Shown: positions 46,451-58,439 of the stretch, piece by piece | Layout of the letters: every line of letters begins with the position of its first letter | Numbering within the stretch: position 1 is the first letter of the stretch | Translations under genes and position numbers: made by a program | Notes under the pieces: generated by a model | What the model saw: only the letters and a program-made list of their open reading frames with translations | Databases searched by the model: none | Told to the model about the DNA's origin: nothing | Assembly (NCBI GenBank): GCA_009599575.1 | Contig: VWND01000019.1 | Span: forward strand, 124,001 to 188,000 | Length of the DNA stretch: 64,000 nucleotides | Direction: 5' to 3' | Source: Blumeriella jaapii | Lineage: Eukaryota; Ascomycota; Leotiomycetes; Helotiales; Drepanopezizaceae

Positions 46451-48088
46451 GATTTTATTAGCAGCGACGAAATTAAAATCAAACGAAAGCTTTTTCCGAA
46501 TTTTTAGATTTATTAGCTTCGGAGCAGTTTAAAGCTATATATTTTTTTTTATTATATTTATAATATTCGATTTTTAAACAATTGGCTATGCGATGCTTTT
46601 TTTTTTAGCAGCGACTGCATTTCGAAAAGTAAAAAAAATCGTTAAGAGTTTTAGGATTTCAAAGGATTTTATTAAAATTATTGTTTTTTCGCTTTCGTTT
46701 TTTTTTTTATAACGTATTCTCGAATCAAAAACGGTATATATTTGTTTTAGCTTTTAAGCTTTGATCGTAAATATAAATTTTTTTTTTTTTTTTTTTTTGC
46801 GCTCGTTTCGTCGTTTATTATTTTTCGTTTCGTTGCTAATAATTTTATTAGCATTTTCGATACGACGAGCGATTAATATTAATTTTTCGTACGAGCTTGT
46901 AGCTGCAATATTGCTTCGTTTAATAATTTTTTTTCGAAAAATAAATCGGAGTTTTGCGAAAAGCATTTTTTTTTAATCGCATCGTTTGTTATTTGCAATT
47001 GCTGTTCGAAATTATTTAAATAAGCAACGAAATCGTTAATTGATTTATGCTTTTTTTGCTTCGCTTTATCGTATAAATTCGAAGCCGCGATTTTTCGATT
47101 TTCCGCATTTATTAAAAAATTTAATATTTATTTTTTAAAATCGTTTTATATAATTCGAATATTCGTAAAACGTCGTTCGTATCCGATTTATCTTTTTTTT
47201 ATTTTATCGTCGAAGGCTAAAACACAGGCGTTAATTTTCTTTTGATCGATACAAAATATTACTTCTTTATCCTGGCGGAAGCTTCGCTTTGCACGCCGAA
47301 TAAAGAATTAAGCTTTTTTAATATTTTTTTTTCGATATATTAAAAAGTCTTTTATTTTTAATACTTTTCGGCTCGAATTCGCTATATTTTTTATAAAAAA
47401 TATAATATGCTTAAAAAAAATGCTAAGTCGTTTTCAATAAGTATTATTATCGTAGTGCTTCGAGGATATTTTATAATAATCGCCGGCTTGGGTTATTTTC
47501 TGTTTTTTTTCAATTGAAACGATATTAAAAAATATAAAAACCTTTTTTTCGATATTTTCGAAAGCGTTAAGTTTTCGTTAAAATTGTTTAACTTTTTTTC
47601 GGAATTCGTTTCGGCGTCTTTTGGTTTTTTCGAGTTTTTTAATTATTTCGTAGATTTTTTTTTCAATTTTTTTCTGCTTTATTTTAGCTCGTATTTTTTT
47701 TATTTTTCTACGTTTATCGTTTTTTTTTTGTTCGGCGCGGGTTCGTTTATTAATCAAATAAATCAAGATTTCGGTAAAAAGTTTTTCCGAATCGCTTTAA
47801 GCGTGGCTTTTTTTAATAATTTTTTCGATAAAAAAAGTTAGAAAATCGTCGCGCTTTAAAAATAAAATATTTTCGGCCTTTGGTAAAACTGATAACGTCA
47901 AAAAAAACGATAATACAAGGTTTTTCTAAACAGCCGAAAATGCTAAGTTTTTTTAAATAGCTGGAAATGCTTGTTTTCTGCGAATACGAAAAGCTATAAT
48001 ATCGATAATAACGATATAAATGTAATAGTATAATAGAAATTATTTTAATAATATCGAACTGCCGTTCCGATAAGTAAAAAAATTAAAA
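46451..48088 (-). pseudogene. Gag of element E
   Basis: A charged N-terminal coiled coil (minus frame 47578-47766, RTRAEQKKNDKRRKIKKIRA) is followed by a capsid block KQKKHKSINDFVAYLNNFEQ near 46990-47060 and a CCHC knuckle at 46578-46619 reading KCSRC*KKKHRIANC. The knuckle keeps all four zinc ligands; the stop after the second Cys fits a lost Trp. F carries the same protein on the plus strand. Confidence 0.85.
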
Positions 48089-48502
48089 TATAAAAATTAA
48101 AAAAGCAGAAAAACATTAATTCAGATAATAAAGCTTAAATAAAATTGGGTTAATAATCAGACTGATTTTTACTTTTTATATTTTTAATAAAAAGCGTGTA
48201 TAAATATAAAAAAAGGGATGGAGCCCTCGAGAAAAGTATTTCTTAAGAAACCAGGCGAATTTCATTTAATATGCTTTTCCAGTCCCCATCCCGACCTTTT
48301 TTTATCTTTTTTAATATAATCCTAATAATTGATTCCTTAGCAATTATTCTTATAAAATGTTTTATTTAAATGTTATTTCCAGCCCTTATAGCATTATCCG
48401 GCCCCTACGGCCTATCCGCAGAAAGTATTATTCGAAGGTTGGTAGAAGGCAGAGGGTTTTGGCGGATCACCTGATTTATACACGTGATGTTGGTTCCTGA
48501 CA
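48089..48502 (-). repeat. 5' LTR of element E (family 3)
   Basis: 414 bp. The outer part (about 48230-48502) is nearly free of RIP changes, the inner part is mutated. CACGTG at 48481-48486. Confidence 0.93.
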
Positions 48503-48507
48503 GCTAA

Positions 48508-49011
48508 CGATTATTATAAAATATTTTCGAAATATTACGATAATAATACTTATTAAAAACGATTTAGCATTTTTTTTAAGCATATTATATTTTTTGTAAA
48601 AAACACAGCGAATTCGAGCCGAAAAGCATTAAAAATAAAAGATTTTCTAATATATCGAAAGAAAAATATTAAAAAAGCTTAATTTTTTATTCGGCGTATA
48701 AAGCGAAGTTTCCGCCAGAATAAAAAAGTAATATTTTGTATTAATTAAAAGAAAATTAACGCCTGTGTTTTAGCTTTCGACGATAAAATAAAAAAAAAGT
48801 GAATCGGATACAAACGACGTTTTACGAATATTCGAATTATATAAAACGATTTTAAAAAATAAATATTAAACTTTTTAATAAATACGAAAAATCGAAAAAT
48901 CGCGACTTCGAATTTATACGATAAAGCGAAACAAAAAAAGCATAAATTAATTAACGATTTCGTTGTTTATTTAAATAATTTCGAACAGCAGTTGCAAATA
49001 ATAAATAATAC
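48508..49011 (+). pseudogene. Gag of element F, continued
   Basis: Continues directly from 29832 when E is removed. The end of this block reads KQKKHKLINDFVVYLNNFEQ and then QLQI, the capsid motif also seen in E; it is cut by the LTR of G at 49012. Confidence 0.82.
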
Positions 49012-49192
49012 TGTAACGACTCACTCTGTTGCCACCTCTCGTGTCACCCCAGCAACCACGTGTAGCTGCAAGCTCCCTGGTCTCCTGATGGGTCTCCTAT
49101 CAACTGTAGAGACTATTATATATATAAGGCTCTTTTCTTTTAGCAACCTCTGCCTTCTGCAGTTATTAATTCTAAATAAATATTTTATTACA
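49012..49192 (+). repeat. 5' LTR of element G (family 4)
   Basis: Starts TGTAACGACTCAC and ends TTTTATTACA. CACGTG at 49057-49062. Hardly any RIP changes. The open frame running through it is not a gene. Confidence 0.82.
49120..49128 (+). promoter_or_regulatory. TATA box in G LTR
   Basis: TATATATAAGG-type sequence about 60 bases from the LTR start-of-pyrimidine tract CTCTTTTCTTTT. Confidence 0.6.
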
Positions 49193-49600
49193 AAACCAAA
49201 AGCTCGTTTTTTATATTATATAAATACGGCGATTAATTAACTGATTTTTTAGCTTTTCGACTGATTAAATCGTTATATTATCAATAACTTTTTTTTTACG
49301 CTGGCGACGGCGTAAACTATTTTTTTTCTCGAATTTCTTACGGATTACACCAAAATGATCGACCGGTCGTAAAAAGGCTTATTTCCGTATTTTGCGAAAA
49401 ATAGCTTTTGTTCAACGATCCCCCTTTTAGCAGAGCTTTTTAGCTTCTGCTATTACACTTTAACCTTTTTCTTAATCAGCGAAAAAGCAGCCTCCTCCAA
49501 AAACTTTTTTTTTTGAAAAATAATTTTTCCTTCGAGAAAAAAAAAACAAAGGAAAGGGCAAAGCGTCAACCATTTCGCTTGCCATCTTTTCCTCGCAGCC
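49193..49600 (+). other. Leader of element G
   Basis: About 400 bases with modest RIP damage and no recognised motif or clear primer-binding site. Confidence 0.5.
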
Positions 49601-50760
49601 TAGCGTTAAAAACGTTTAATTAAAACTTTTGCAAAATCAACTAAAAAAAGCGCAAAAGCGTAAACGACAACTTTTAAAAATTATACGATTGCGACAAACC
49701 TTTTAATTAAAGCGTTTAATAAAATCTATCGAACGTGCTTTTGCTAATCGCGAATCTGCTGCTTTTTTTTCTTTTCGCAACGTTTTATTTTAACCAACAA
49801 GCGCTGCAAACCAGCTTCCACGCTTTTCGCGAACTTTTTTTAAATCTTTTTATAACGGCCAAAATCTTAGCGCGCCTTTTAAACGCTATAATTTCTATTT
49901 ATCTGCTGACTTTCGATTAGCTCGTATAAAACGCGTTCCGAATTTTAAGTTTAAATTAAATAATAATAAAAATTATAAAATACGTTATTAAAAAACTAAA
50001 GTTTTCGATAATCTCGAACTTTATTACGATTATTTCGCTGACGATCGATTTCGCAAAAATTATATATTCGATCAGACCGAAAGCGTAGCAAAAAAGTTCC
50101 TAACCCCGCGTATCTTGGACCGTTCCGATTTTATATTTTTCGAAAAATTAATAAAAAAGGTCGCCGATTTCCTGGCCGACTTTTCAAACGTTTAAAAGGC
50201 GGAAAACGAATTTAAAATGCTTGCAATAAATACGCACGACGATTTTTAACGATTTTATTTGCGATTTTTTATTTTCGCAGCGAACGTTTAAATACGAACT
50301 GATAAACAGCTTCGAAACGCTTTTCGCGACAAAATATTAAAACGTTTACGAGAAAAATTGCATTTGAAATAGGCGCGTACAACGATTTTTAAAAATTGGC
50401 TTATCGCCGTCCGATAAAAAAAATAAAATTAATTGGCTGAACGAATTTTATACGCGAATCGCTTTTTTATTAAATCTACCATTTATTAAAATAATAGTAT
50501 TTTAACCAAAGCGTATTACAAATTAAATCGTACGTACGAAAGTCGTTTAAATGCTTTATAAGCTTTTTTTTAGCCCTTTGTTTTTTCTCCTTTTTTACGC
50601 CAAAACGCTTTTTTTGGCGTTTTTTTTTTCCGATCGGACCAACGATAACGCTCGTTTTTTATTTCATATCAAAAAGTTTAAAAAAACCAATTTGCACGAC
50701 TTTTTACGGGCCGATCCTCGGTTTTATCCAAAAGCTCTTTTAAATTAATAAATATAAACG
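49601..50760 (+). pseudogene. Gag of element G
   Basis: The plus strand reads KVFDNLELYYDYFADDRFRK, KKFLTPRILDRSDFIFFEKL and, near 50230-50350, RFYLRFFIFAANV and LRNAFRDKILKRLREKLHLK. The last block resembles the capsid end of Ty3 gag (L...FRxxLxxxLRExL). Several stops are at probable Gln codons. No CCHC knuckle could be found downstream. Confidence 0.7.
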
Positions 50761-52040
50761 AAGTCGAACCGGCCGAAGATTCGCTTTTTAATAATAATAA
50801 TAAAAACGAAAATCCTTTTTCAAACGATTTTTAAGACGTATATAAGAAAGTTAAAAGCTTTTCCGCCAATCGGAAAAACGCCCAGGCCTAAGCAAAGCTT
50901 TTTTTTTAGGCGTATTACGCGATATACGTTATTTTAACGTTCGAAAGCTTTTTAATAGCGATTTATTAATAATTTCCGTTATATTTATTAAAAATAGCTT
51001 TTCGTACAAAATAAAAGCGTTCGCCGATTTTAAAGCGAACGGTTATGCGTTAATCGATTCGGCGCTAATCAAATTTTTTTTTTTTTTTTTTTAACTTTTA
51101 ATTTAATCTTTTCCGGCTTTTTTTTTTATAAAAAAGTATAATAAAGCTCGTGGCTATTTAATTATATATTTTACGTTTTTTAATTTTATTATTAATAATC
51201 GAATACAATCGTTTATTTTTTTTTTAATTATTAACTTCGGAAATTATAATATGATTTTAGAAAAAGCTTAGTTGCCGAATATTAAGTTTTATTAAATTAT
51301 AATAAACGCAAGCTTTATTAGCCGAAGTTTTATTTTTTTATAGTTTTTTACGCTTGTTATATTAAAGTTTTTTATTTGCATTTCCGAAAAATTTAATTTC
51401 GCTATCAAAACGACGCTATAAAACGTGATAAAAATCTTAACCAATTGTGGCAAACCTACGACGCTATGCGAAGCGCGAAAAAATCGAATTTCATTCGCGG
51501 TGCTAATTTCGATAGCGACGCCAATAAAATAATACAAAAAATTACATCATTTTTCCAGGCTAACGATTTCTTTTCTATTATTTTTTCTTTTTTTTTTTTT
51601 CTTCGTCAAAACAGCTTTTTCGTTTTACGAAAAACAATTATATCAAAAACCGAAAAAAAGCTTTCGCCGCGATGGCCTTTCAGCTTAATATAATCGATAG
51701 TTTAAATAAGCCACTTTTTAAATTTTCCAAACGATCAATTCGAAAACGAGTCTTTTAATCCACTGCTTATTTAATTTCTATTTGCCAGATTATTATATAC
51801 GCTTTTAAGCTGATTTTCAGAAAAAAAGCAATTAAAATGTTTTCAACTTTTTTATACGAGATCGACAAAATACTAAACGATTTTACGTATAACATTTTTT
51901 TTAAAATTTAATTTTATAATTTTTTCGAACGTTTCAAAACCAATAAAATATCGATTTCGACCCTTTTAATCAGCTTAGCAAAGTTAATTTCGAATAAATT
52001 TTCTTTCGAATTTTTTCCTTCGAAGTACAAAAACCTCGAA
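50761..52040 (+). other. Gag C-terminus and protease region of element G
   Basis: Position demands protease here, but no D-S/T-G-A motif is readable. An open plus frame at 51445-51693 contains the 33-bp palindrome. The rest is T-rich and broken. Confidence 0.5.
51493..51525. repeat. 33-bp palindrome in element G
   Basis: Begins ATTCGCGGTGCTA and ends TAGCGACGCCAAT. Exactly 33 bases, closest to the family 2 palindromes when read on the minus strand. G is otherwise unrelated to family 2. Confidence 0.8.
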
Positions 52041-52790
52041 TACGTGTTTTTTAAGGCCGCTAATAACGAGCTAGCCTTTTACCGGCCCTACGATTATAAA
52101 ATCGAGCTTATTATAAATAAAAAAAAGCTGAAATACACTTTTTTATATAAAATATCGATTCCAAAGCTCGAAATTGTTAAAATCTATTTGCAAAATAATT
52201 TTAATAAAAGCTTTATCGAACTTTTTACCGCTTTTTTCGCTGCTTTAATGCTTTTCGCTAAAAAACCCGACGATTTATTGCGTTTTTGTATCGATTATCG
52301 AGCTTTTAATAATATTATTCGTAAAAATCGCTATTCTTTTTTTTTTATCGATAAAACTTTTGCTCGTTTTTCGGAAGTACGAATTTTTACGAAGCTCGAT
52401 ATTCGTTAAGCTTTTTACAAAATTCGAATAAACTCCGTTAATAAAAAACTAACGACGTTTCGTACGCGTTACGGCGCTTATAAATGCAAAATGCTATTTT
52501 TTGGCTTTATTAATAAATTCGCAATTTACCAACGTTATATAAACGACGTTTTTTTCGATTATTTAAACGATTTTTGCATTATATATCTGAATAATATTTT
52601 TATTTATTCGTCCGATTTTTTAAAACACGTTATATACGTTCGCAAAGTGTTTCAAAAGCTCGCTGACGCTGAATTACAGGCCGATATTCGAAAATCTAAA
52701 TTCAACGTTATTCGAACCCGTTATTTAGGCTTTATTATTTCGATTAAAAGCTTAGAAATAAATCCAAAAAAATCTCCGTAATCGCCCACT
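52041..52790 (+). pseudogene. Reverse transcriptase of element G
   Basis: Open frame 52044-52409 reads ELAFYRPYDYKIELI, then AFFAALMLFAKKPDDLLRFC, IDYRAFNNIIRKNRYSFFFI and FTKLDIR. Open frame 52491-52781 follows in the palm: FGFINKFAIYQRYINDVFFD, then YLNNIFIYS at 52584 with the catalytic YLDD changed to YLNN, and KYLGFIIS-type RYLGFIIS. Spacing and motifs fit a Ty3/gypsy RT; both catalytic Asp are lost by G-to-A change. Confidence 0.92.
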
Positions 52791-52939
52791 GAAAGCTTTT
52801 TATTATTATAAAAAATATATAAAGCTTTTTTGGTTTTTGTAATTTCTACCGACGTTTTATTCGAAATTACGGTATAATTGCAAAGCCTTTGGTTTATTTA
52901 ACCAAAGCTAACGTTTTTTATAATTTCACTTTTAAATAT

Positions 52940-53220
52940 CAAAAGAATTTCGACCTTTTTATATTAATCTTTATTATTGCATTAATTTTATAATATTATA
53001 AGCAAGACTTTTTTTGCATATTAAAAACTAACGCTTTCGACGGCGTAATAGCTTTTGTACTTTCGCAATTTCATAACGACGACTGGCTTTTAATCGCTTA
53101 TTTCAGCAAAACCATAGCTTTCGCAAAACTAAACTACGTCGTATACGATAAAAAGATATTCGCAATCGTAAAATTTCTAAGTAATTTTCGTGCTGAACTA
53201 ATTAGTTTAGTTTATTAAAT
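52940..53220 (+). pseudogene. RNase H of element G
   Basis: The plus frame reads LKTNAFDGVIAFVLSQFHND, then LIAYFSKTIAFAKLNYVVYD and KKIFAIVKFLSNFRAEL, the Ty3 RNase H pattern (D-S...G..L.Q, P(V/I)A(F/Y)xSKxx..AE.NY..YDKE). Asp to Asn at the first site. Confidence 0.87.
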
Positions 53221-53399
53221 TAAAATAATTATTAATTACAAAATTTTAAAATATTTTATAATTTTCAAACTTTTAAACGCTCGATAAACACGCTGGACCG
53301 AGCTTTTCGCCGACTACAATTTTCTTATTACGTACAGACCAAATAAACATAATTTTTTAGCTGACGTATTAATACGTCGTACGAGCGAATTCGACCGCT

Positions 53400-54638
53400 A
53401 AAACTTTTTTAAACATATTCAGCGCCTGCAAATCTTTTTCCGAGCAGATTAAATCGACCACCGCTTTTTGATTAAAAAACTTCGATTTTTTACGGCTTTC
53501 GAAACAGCTGTTTTTATCGTTGAAATAGCTGATTTTTTATTCGTATTTCGTATCGTTAATTAAATTTTTCACGCTAATCGCATAGCTAGCAACTTAATGG
53601 CCCTTCGAAAAAAAGCTATACAAAACGCTATAAAAAAAAACGACGATAATAATACTTCGTTTTCGTATATATTTAAACGCGATTTGCTGTTATATTACGG
53701 TCGCTTAATAATACTAAACGTCGATTATTTTCGTCTGGCTTTTATACGAAAAATACACGACCAGATTTCCACCGTTTATCCTAGCGCTCGCAAAACTACG
53801 CAATTGCTTTCGGATTAATATTATTGGCGAGGTATAACAGCTTTCGTAAAACAATATTATCGCAACTGCTACGTTTATCGAAAAAGTTTTATTTTAAAAA
53901 ATAAACGCCCCGGCCTTTTTCAGCTTTTTCCTGTTTTTGACCATTTTTAAAAATACGTTATAATAGACTTTTGCAACTTTAATAAAAATAAATACGGCTA
54001 CGATAACGTATTCGTAATAATAAATCGCTTTTCCAAGCAAGCTATTTCGATTTTTTGTTATAAAAATATCGACGCTCGAAGCTTTGTTAAATTGTATATA
54101 TTTTACGTATATAAGTATTTTAGCTTTTTAAAAAGTATTATTAGCGATCGTAGCTTTTAGTATTAGTTTATCTTCTGGTCTGAATTAAACAAAATACTCG
54201 GTACGCAATTAAAGTTTTCGATAGCCGCTTATTTTAAAACCGATAGTCAGACCGAAATTTATAATTAATATTTGCAAAAACGCTTTCGACTTTTCGTAAA
54301 TTTTTATTAAAACGATTAAAACGAATTTCTTTTAATAATAGATTTCGCTTAAATAATCCTTTTTTACGAAAATCTAAATGGCTTTTTACTTTTTGAAATT
54401 GTACACGGTTATGTTTTTTATATTAATTGAAACTGGAAGCTCGATATTTCCTTCTTTTTTAATCTTTTACATAAGCTAAACGCAGACGAAGTTCGTGCGT
54501 ACGCTCGCCGCTATTACAACGCTTAAAATTTCGCTAAATCGCACTTTTAATAAGCCTACGATAAAATAAAAAAAAGTACGAATAAGTTTCGCCGCGCGAT
54601 CGATTTTAATATTGGCGATTACGTATAACTCGATATGC
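53400..54638 (+). pseudogene. Integrase of element G, truncated by C
   Basis: Open frame 53597-53818 includes FIRKIHDQISTVYPSARKTT and continues YYWRGITAFVKQYYRNCYVY, the H-H-C-C zinc finger with one His and one Cys changed. The core follows (about 53935-54400: DHF, VIIDFC region), and FRRAIDFNIGDYV near 54590 starts the C-terminal module. Element C begins directly after, within this module. Confidence 0.87.
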
Positions 54639-54905
54639 TGTAAAACGGTGATACCTTGTATTGATGGGAGTTGGTAGTTTTAGCTATGGTCGAGGCATGG
54701 ACCCCTCCGAGACCCCCTGCCATTAATTATTTTTAACAGATATAAGAGCAAAGCACCCCTTTAAATAGTATTATAAGTACGCAGTTTAATTTATATTTTC
54801 ATTTATTTTTTTTTTCCTTTTTTTAGTTTTTTTTAGGGATTTTCTAAATTATTTTATCCACCGATATATGGCCGTATCAGTCTGATTTTTTTATATACTT
54901 TTATA
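54639..54905 (+). repeat. 5' LTR of element C
   Basis: 267 bp, starting TGTAAAACGG. The first 90 bases are nearly unmutated. Confidence 0.93.
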
Positions 54906-55640
54906 TTTAATAATTTACGCAGGAATTTAAACTTCGGTGTTTCGTTTTTATATATTCGCCGATATATTTCTTAAATTTATAATTAAAATCGATTTCGATA
55001 TTTCGCTATTACGGCTTGAAAGACTTTTTATATAGTGTTGTTCGCAGTTGCATTATATAAAAAATCCTTAATAGCTTCTTTTATTTTGCGCATAATTATT
55101 GAATTACAAAAATGCAACATATCTCAGAAACGTTTGAAATTACGGTTAAGCAATCCTGAACCGTGCGAAATTTAAAGCGCGAAAGTCGCTTTTTTATTTA
55201 AAAATAACAAATCGAATATTGATTCGTACGCTTCGACCGCTGCGCTCGGCCTTTTTGAATTAAATCTCTTTTAATCAAACGTCTGGCGAAAATTCAACCT
55301 TTTAATTTTACGTTTTATAATTATAGCAATTACAATTTGCGGCTTTTTATTAAAAATAGTAAAAAAATAGCTGTACGTATATTAGCTTGAGCCACGAAAT
55401 ATCGAAACCGTGGATTATATAGCAATATTATATTAATTCAATTAACTTACCAAAAAACAAGTTTTTTAATATATTATTTAAATATCTAAACGTAATTTTA
55501 TTTTATTTAATTTTTTCAAAAAACACAAAAACCTTTTTGATAATTTCTTTATTAAAAACGATTTTTTTTATATTAAAAACTTTTAATCTGCAATTTCAGA
55601 AAATATTTATTTATTTAATTTAAATCCTACTAATACTTTC
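54906..55640 (+). other. Leader of element C
   Basis: Matches A 16286-17040, but the 133-codon frame of A is broken here. Confidence 0.6.
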
Positions 55641-56900
55641 GCTAATATTATAAACAACGACGCTTTTCGTTTTCTTATGCGAGACCGTATGCCTTTTTTT
55701 GGCTCCTTTGATGCATTTTTATTTAATAACGCCAACGTTACCGATTTTATCGAAAAATATAAAAAAATCTATAAGGATTTCGGAATTTCGGAAACTGAAA
55801 TGTTCGACAAACTTTTTCGCTATTATGACCTAATTATTAAAAATATTATTAAATCGATAAATAAATAGAAAACTATTAAGGCTCGAGACTGGCGTAAATT
55901 AATTAAAACTTTGAAATCGGAATTCCGAGACTACGATCGCTAGCAAATTCGCGATACTATCGCTTTTTTTAAACAGTTTATTATAACAATCCGCTAAACC
56001 AAAAAACTTAAAGCTTATTATCGTATTTATACGAGGGTTTCTGATATTTTCGTTAACAAAAAGGTTTTAAGCGAAATCGAACAGAGAAGACTGTTTTTAC
56101 TTGGCCTTCCAACTAGCATTCGCAATAAAACTATTAAACATTTTAAAATTAATAAACAAAATCTTAAAATCTTCGATTAATATTTCAAATTTATAAAATT
56201 CGTTTTTAAACAAAACTAAAGCGAACGTATTATCGAAGCTATAAATTAAAAGAAATCTCCCTTTTTTATTTACAAAAAAAACGTGGAAGCTTTAATGCAG
56301 AAACATGCCCAGTTATTAAAAGTTATCGAAATCGCTAAAAAACAACTAATTATTATATTATTTAATCGTTTTGCAAAATTTACAGATTTGGAAAAGCTTA
56401 ACAAAAATATCGAAACTCTCGTATTAAAATTTACCGATATTAAGATTTAAGGATTTTAAAACAAAATCGAAGATTTTATGCAATAACAGAAGAAACTTTT
56501 TTACGTTAATTCGAATAATAAAAACGATTAAAATAGCTTTTACAACAATTATTTTTTTTAAAATGCGCGAAGCGATTAGCCTCGCCAAGCCATTATAAAA
56601 GTAATGGCTGCTTAGTGGCAACCTTTTCGTGCTAGCGATCAGAATCAGCGAAACATTAATTATAATAACGATTATTAGAAAAGAAAAAAACCAACGCGGA
56701 AATCAAAATCGCGGCTATTAAAATAATAAAAGTAATTATTAAAACAGACTTCGTGGCCTTAAGTGTAAATTTTGTAATAACAGAAAAATTTATTGCAAAA
56801 AATCTTATATTCGTTTTAAATGCAAAGCATTTAATTTCTATATAAATAATAGCGTTTGCTATATTAATAAATACGAAGCAATTTGCTTCGGACCGACGAA
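55641..56900 (+). pseudogene. Gag of element C
   Basis: Open frame 55677-55868 reads FFGSFDAFLFNNANVTDFIE and then KMFDKLFRYYD-type EMFDKLFRYYDLIIKNI, the capsid start. A better-preserved knuckle lies near 56762-56825: CKFCNNRKIYC followed by RFKC. Cys codons lost in A are kept here. Minus-strand frame 56424-56621 is a shadow. Confidence 0.82.
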
Positions 56901-58060
56901 AACAGAAATAAACTTTTTTAATAAAGCTAAAAATCAGAGCTGATTAAATATTATTCGCTTAAAAGTAAAAGGTACGAAATAAAACGATTGTTTAAAAAAC
57001 AGAAAAGATGCAAAAACGATTTTTATTAATAAAAAAAAAAACATTTCAGAAAGCGTATTAATTAAAAAAAAATCTTTTATTTTAAGCGTAAATAAAATTT
57101 AAATATATAAATGAAAAACAAATATATATATTGCTAATATAAATATCGCATTTGCAAATATTATAGCTGCATAATTAAGCCAGCGAATTATAAAAAAGCA
57201 AAATGCTTTTGTTTTATTCGCCAAACCGACTGATATAAAAAAAAACGTTAGAATCGAAAAAGAAAAAAATTTTAGAATTCGAAAAAAAACCGAAAAAACT
57301 ATTAGAAAAACGCTTATAATAAAAAAAATTAACGACGATATAAACGATATCGATACCGATATTCCGGTTTAAATTATTCAGAAAATATCAGCTTTTAAGC
57401 GCCTATTATTAATGCGAAACGAAAAATAAATCGATAAATATATTAGTTCCGAAGCCGTCGACGAAGTTATTAAAAAAATTATAAAACAAAAGATTAAATT
57501 GAAATTCAGCGATTTATTTAATACAAAAGAAAAATTCGACAAAATTATTAATAAACAAATTTTTACACTAAAAAAAAACGAAAAAGTTGAAATCACCCGA
57601 AAAAAAAACGATTTTAAATTAAAAAAAAACCAAAAAGAAATTTATAATACCGCAGTTAATTTAGCCGATGAAAAGAAATCTTCGGAAAAAGTTAGCTTTT
57701 TGGCTTTCGTTATAAAAACCCAAAAGTCAAAACGACGAAACTGCCCTTATACGGCTATAAAAGCGCCAAAAATAAAAACAATGCTTGAGAAAAGCACGAT
57801 AACCCTTGTTTTATTCGATAATAGAACCGAAGTTAATTGTATAAATTAAAAAACAGCCGAAGCCAATAGTATTCCGATTATTATTAATAAACGAATAATT
57901 TATATTATCGTTAATAAAAATATTATTAAGTTTAATAAAATTGTACGAAATATAAAAGTCGACGTTAAAAGTATTATTACCTATGAAAACTTTTTAATAA
58001 TAAAAAAATGCTTTTATTTTATTATTTTTAAAATGCTTTAAATTCTGGAAAGTCTCGTCA
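56901..58060 (+). pseudogene. Linker and protease of element C
   Basis: Open frame 57499-57849 ends with TLVLFDNRTEVNCIN, the protease active-site block (D-S-G-A changed to DNRT). The charged linker lies before it. Frame is broken just after the motif by TAA at a probable Gln. Confidence 0.82.
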
Positions 58061-58252
58061 GTTTTAAATACATCGAAAACGGCCAAATAAAAGCTTTTTT
58101 CTAAAATTAAAACCGATTTTTTTAAAATCAAATTATTATCGCCGGCGATAAAATCTTTTTAGTCGACGTTTTATCGGGAAACGAATAGCCGGCTTTGGTT
58201 TCAGAACAAACGCTGAGCTATAAGAAAATCTGAAAAATACTTAGCTAAAAGC

Positions 58253-58285
58253 ATTCGCGTTATTAATCGAAATAGCACCGCGAAT
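58253..58285. repeat. 33-bp palindrome, C copy at protease-RT junction
   Basis: Identical to the A copy at 19631-19663. Confidence 0.87.
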
Positions 58286-58439
58286 AAAATTAATTAATAT
58301 TAATATTTTTAGCTATTAGCTCGGAAATAAAAGTTCCGAAAATTTCGTTTTCGTATTAAACAAACCCGATTTATATATTTTATTTTTTTGTATTAATATT
58401 AACACTTTTTATAAGCGTAAAGCTGATAAAATACGATTC

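Larger units (their letters stand above)
29833..48502 (-). mobile_element. Element E: family 3 Ty3/gypsy chromovirus, interrupted by B
   Basis: A minus-strand element with 414-bp LTRs (29833-30246 and 48089-48502) and a 5-bp duplication GCTAA. Without B it is about 7.4 kb. Order on the minus strand: gag with CCHC, protease, RT with intact YFDD, RNase H, integrase (split by B), chromodomain, then an extra 1.2 kb before the 3' LTR. It was inserted in the opposite direction into F, an element of its own family. Confidence 0.92.
28813..49011 (+). mobile_element. Element F: family 3 Ty3/gypsy chromovirus, split by E and by G
   Basis: Visible parts are the 5' LTR (28813-29225), the start of gag (29226-29832) and more gag (48503-49011). 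E, an oppositely oriented element of the same family, interrupts it with a GCTAA duplication (29828-29832, 48503-48507). G interrupts it again at 49012. The rest of F is beyond the window. Confidence 0.87.
49012..54638 (+). mobile_element. Element G: family 4 Ty3/gypsy retrotransposon, 5' part
   Basis: Begins with a 181-bp LTR inside F gag and runs through gag, RT, RNase H and most of integrase on the plus strand until element C interrupts it at 54639. The 3' part and 3' LTR lie outside the window, so the LTR edge rests on the TG...CA ends, the promoter layout and the break in F. Confidence 0.85.

Noticed and set aside
48992..49240. Open frame across the G LTR
   Set aside because: It starts in F gag and runs through an LTR promoter; no coding signal.
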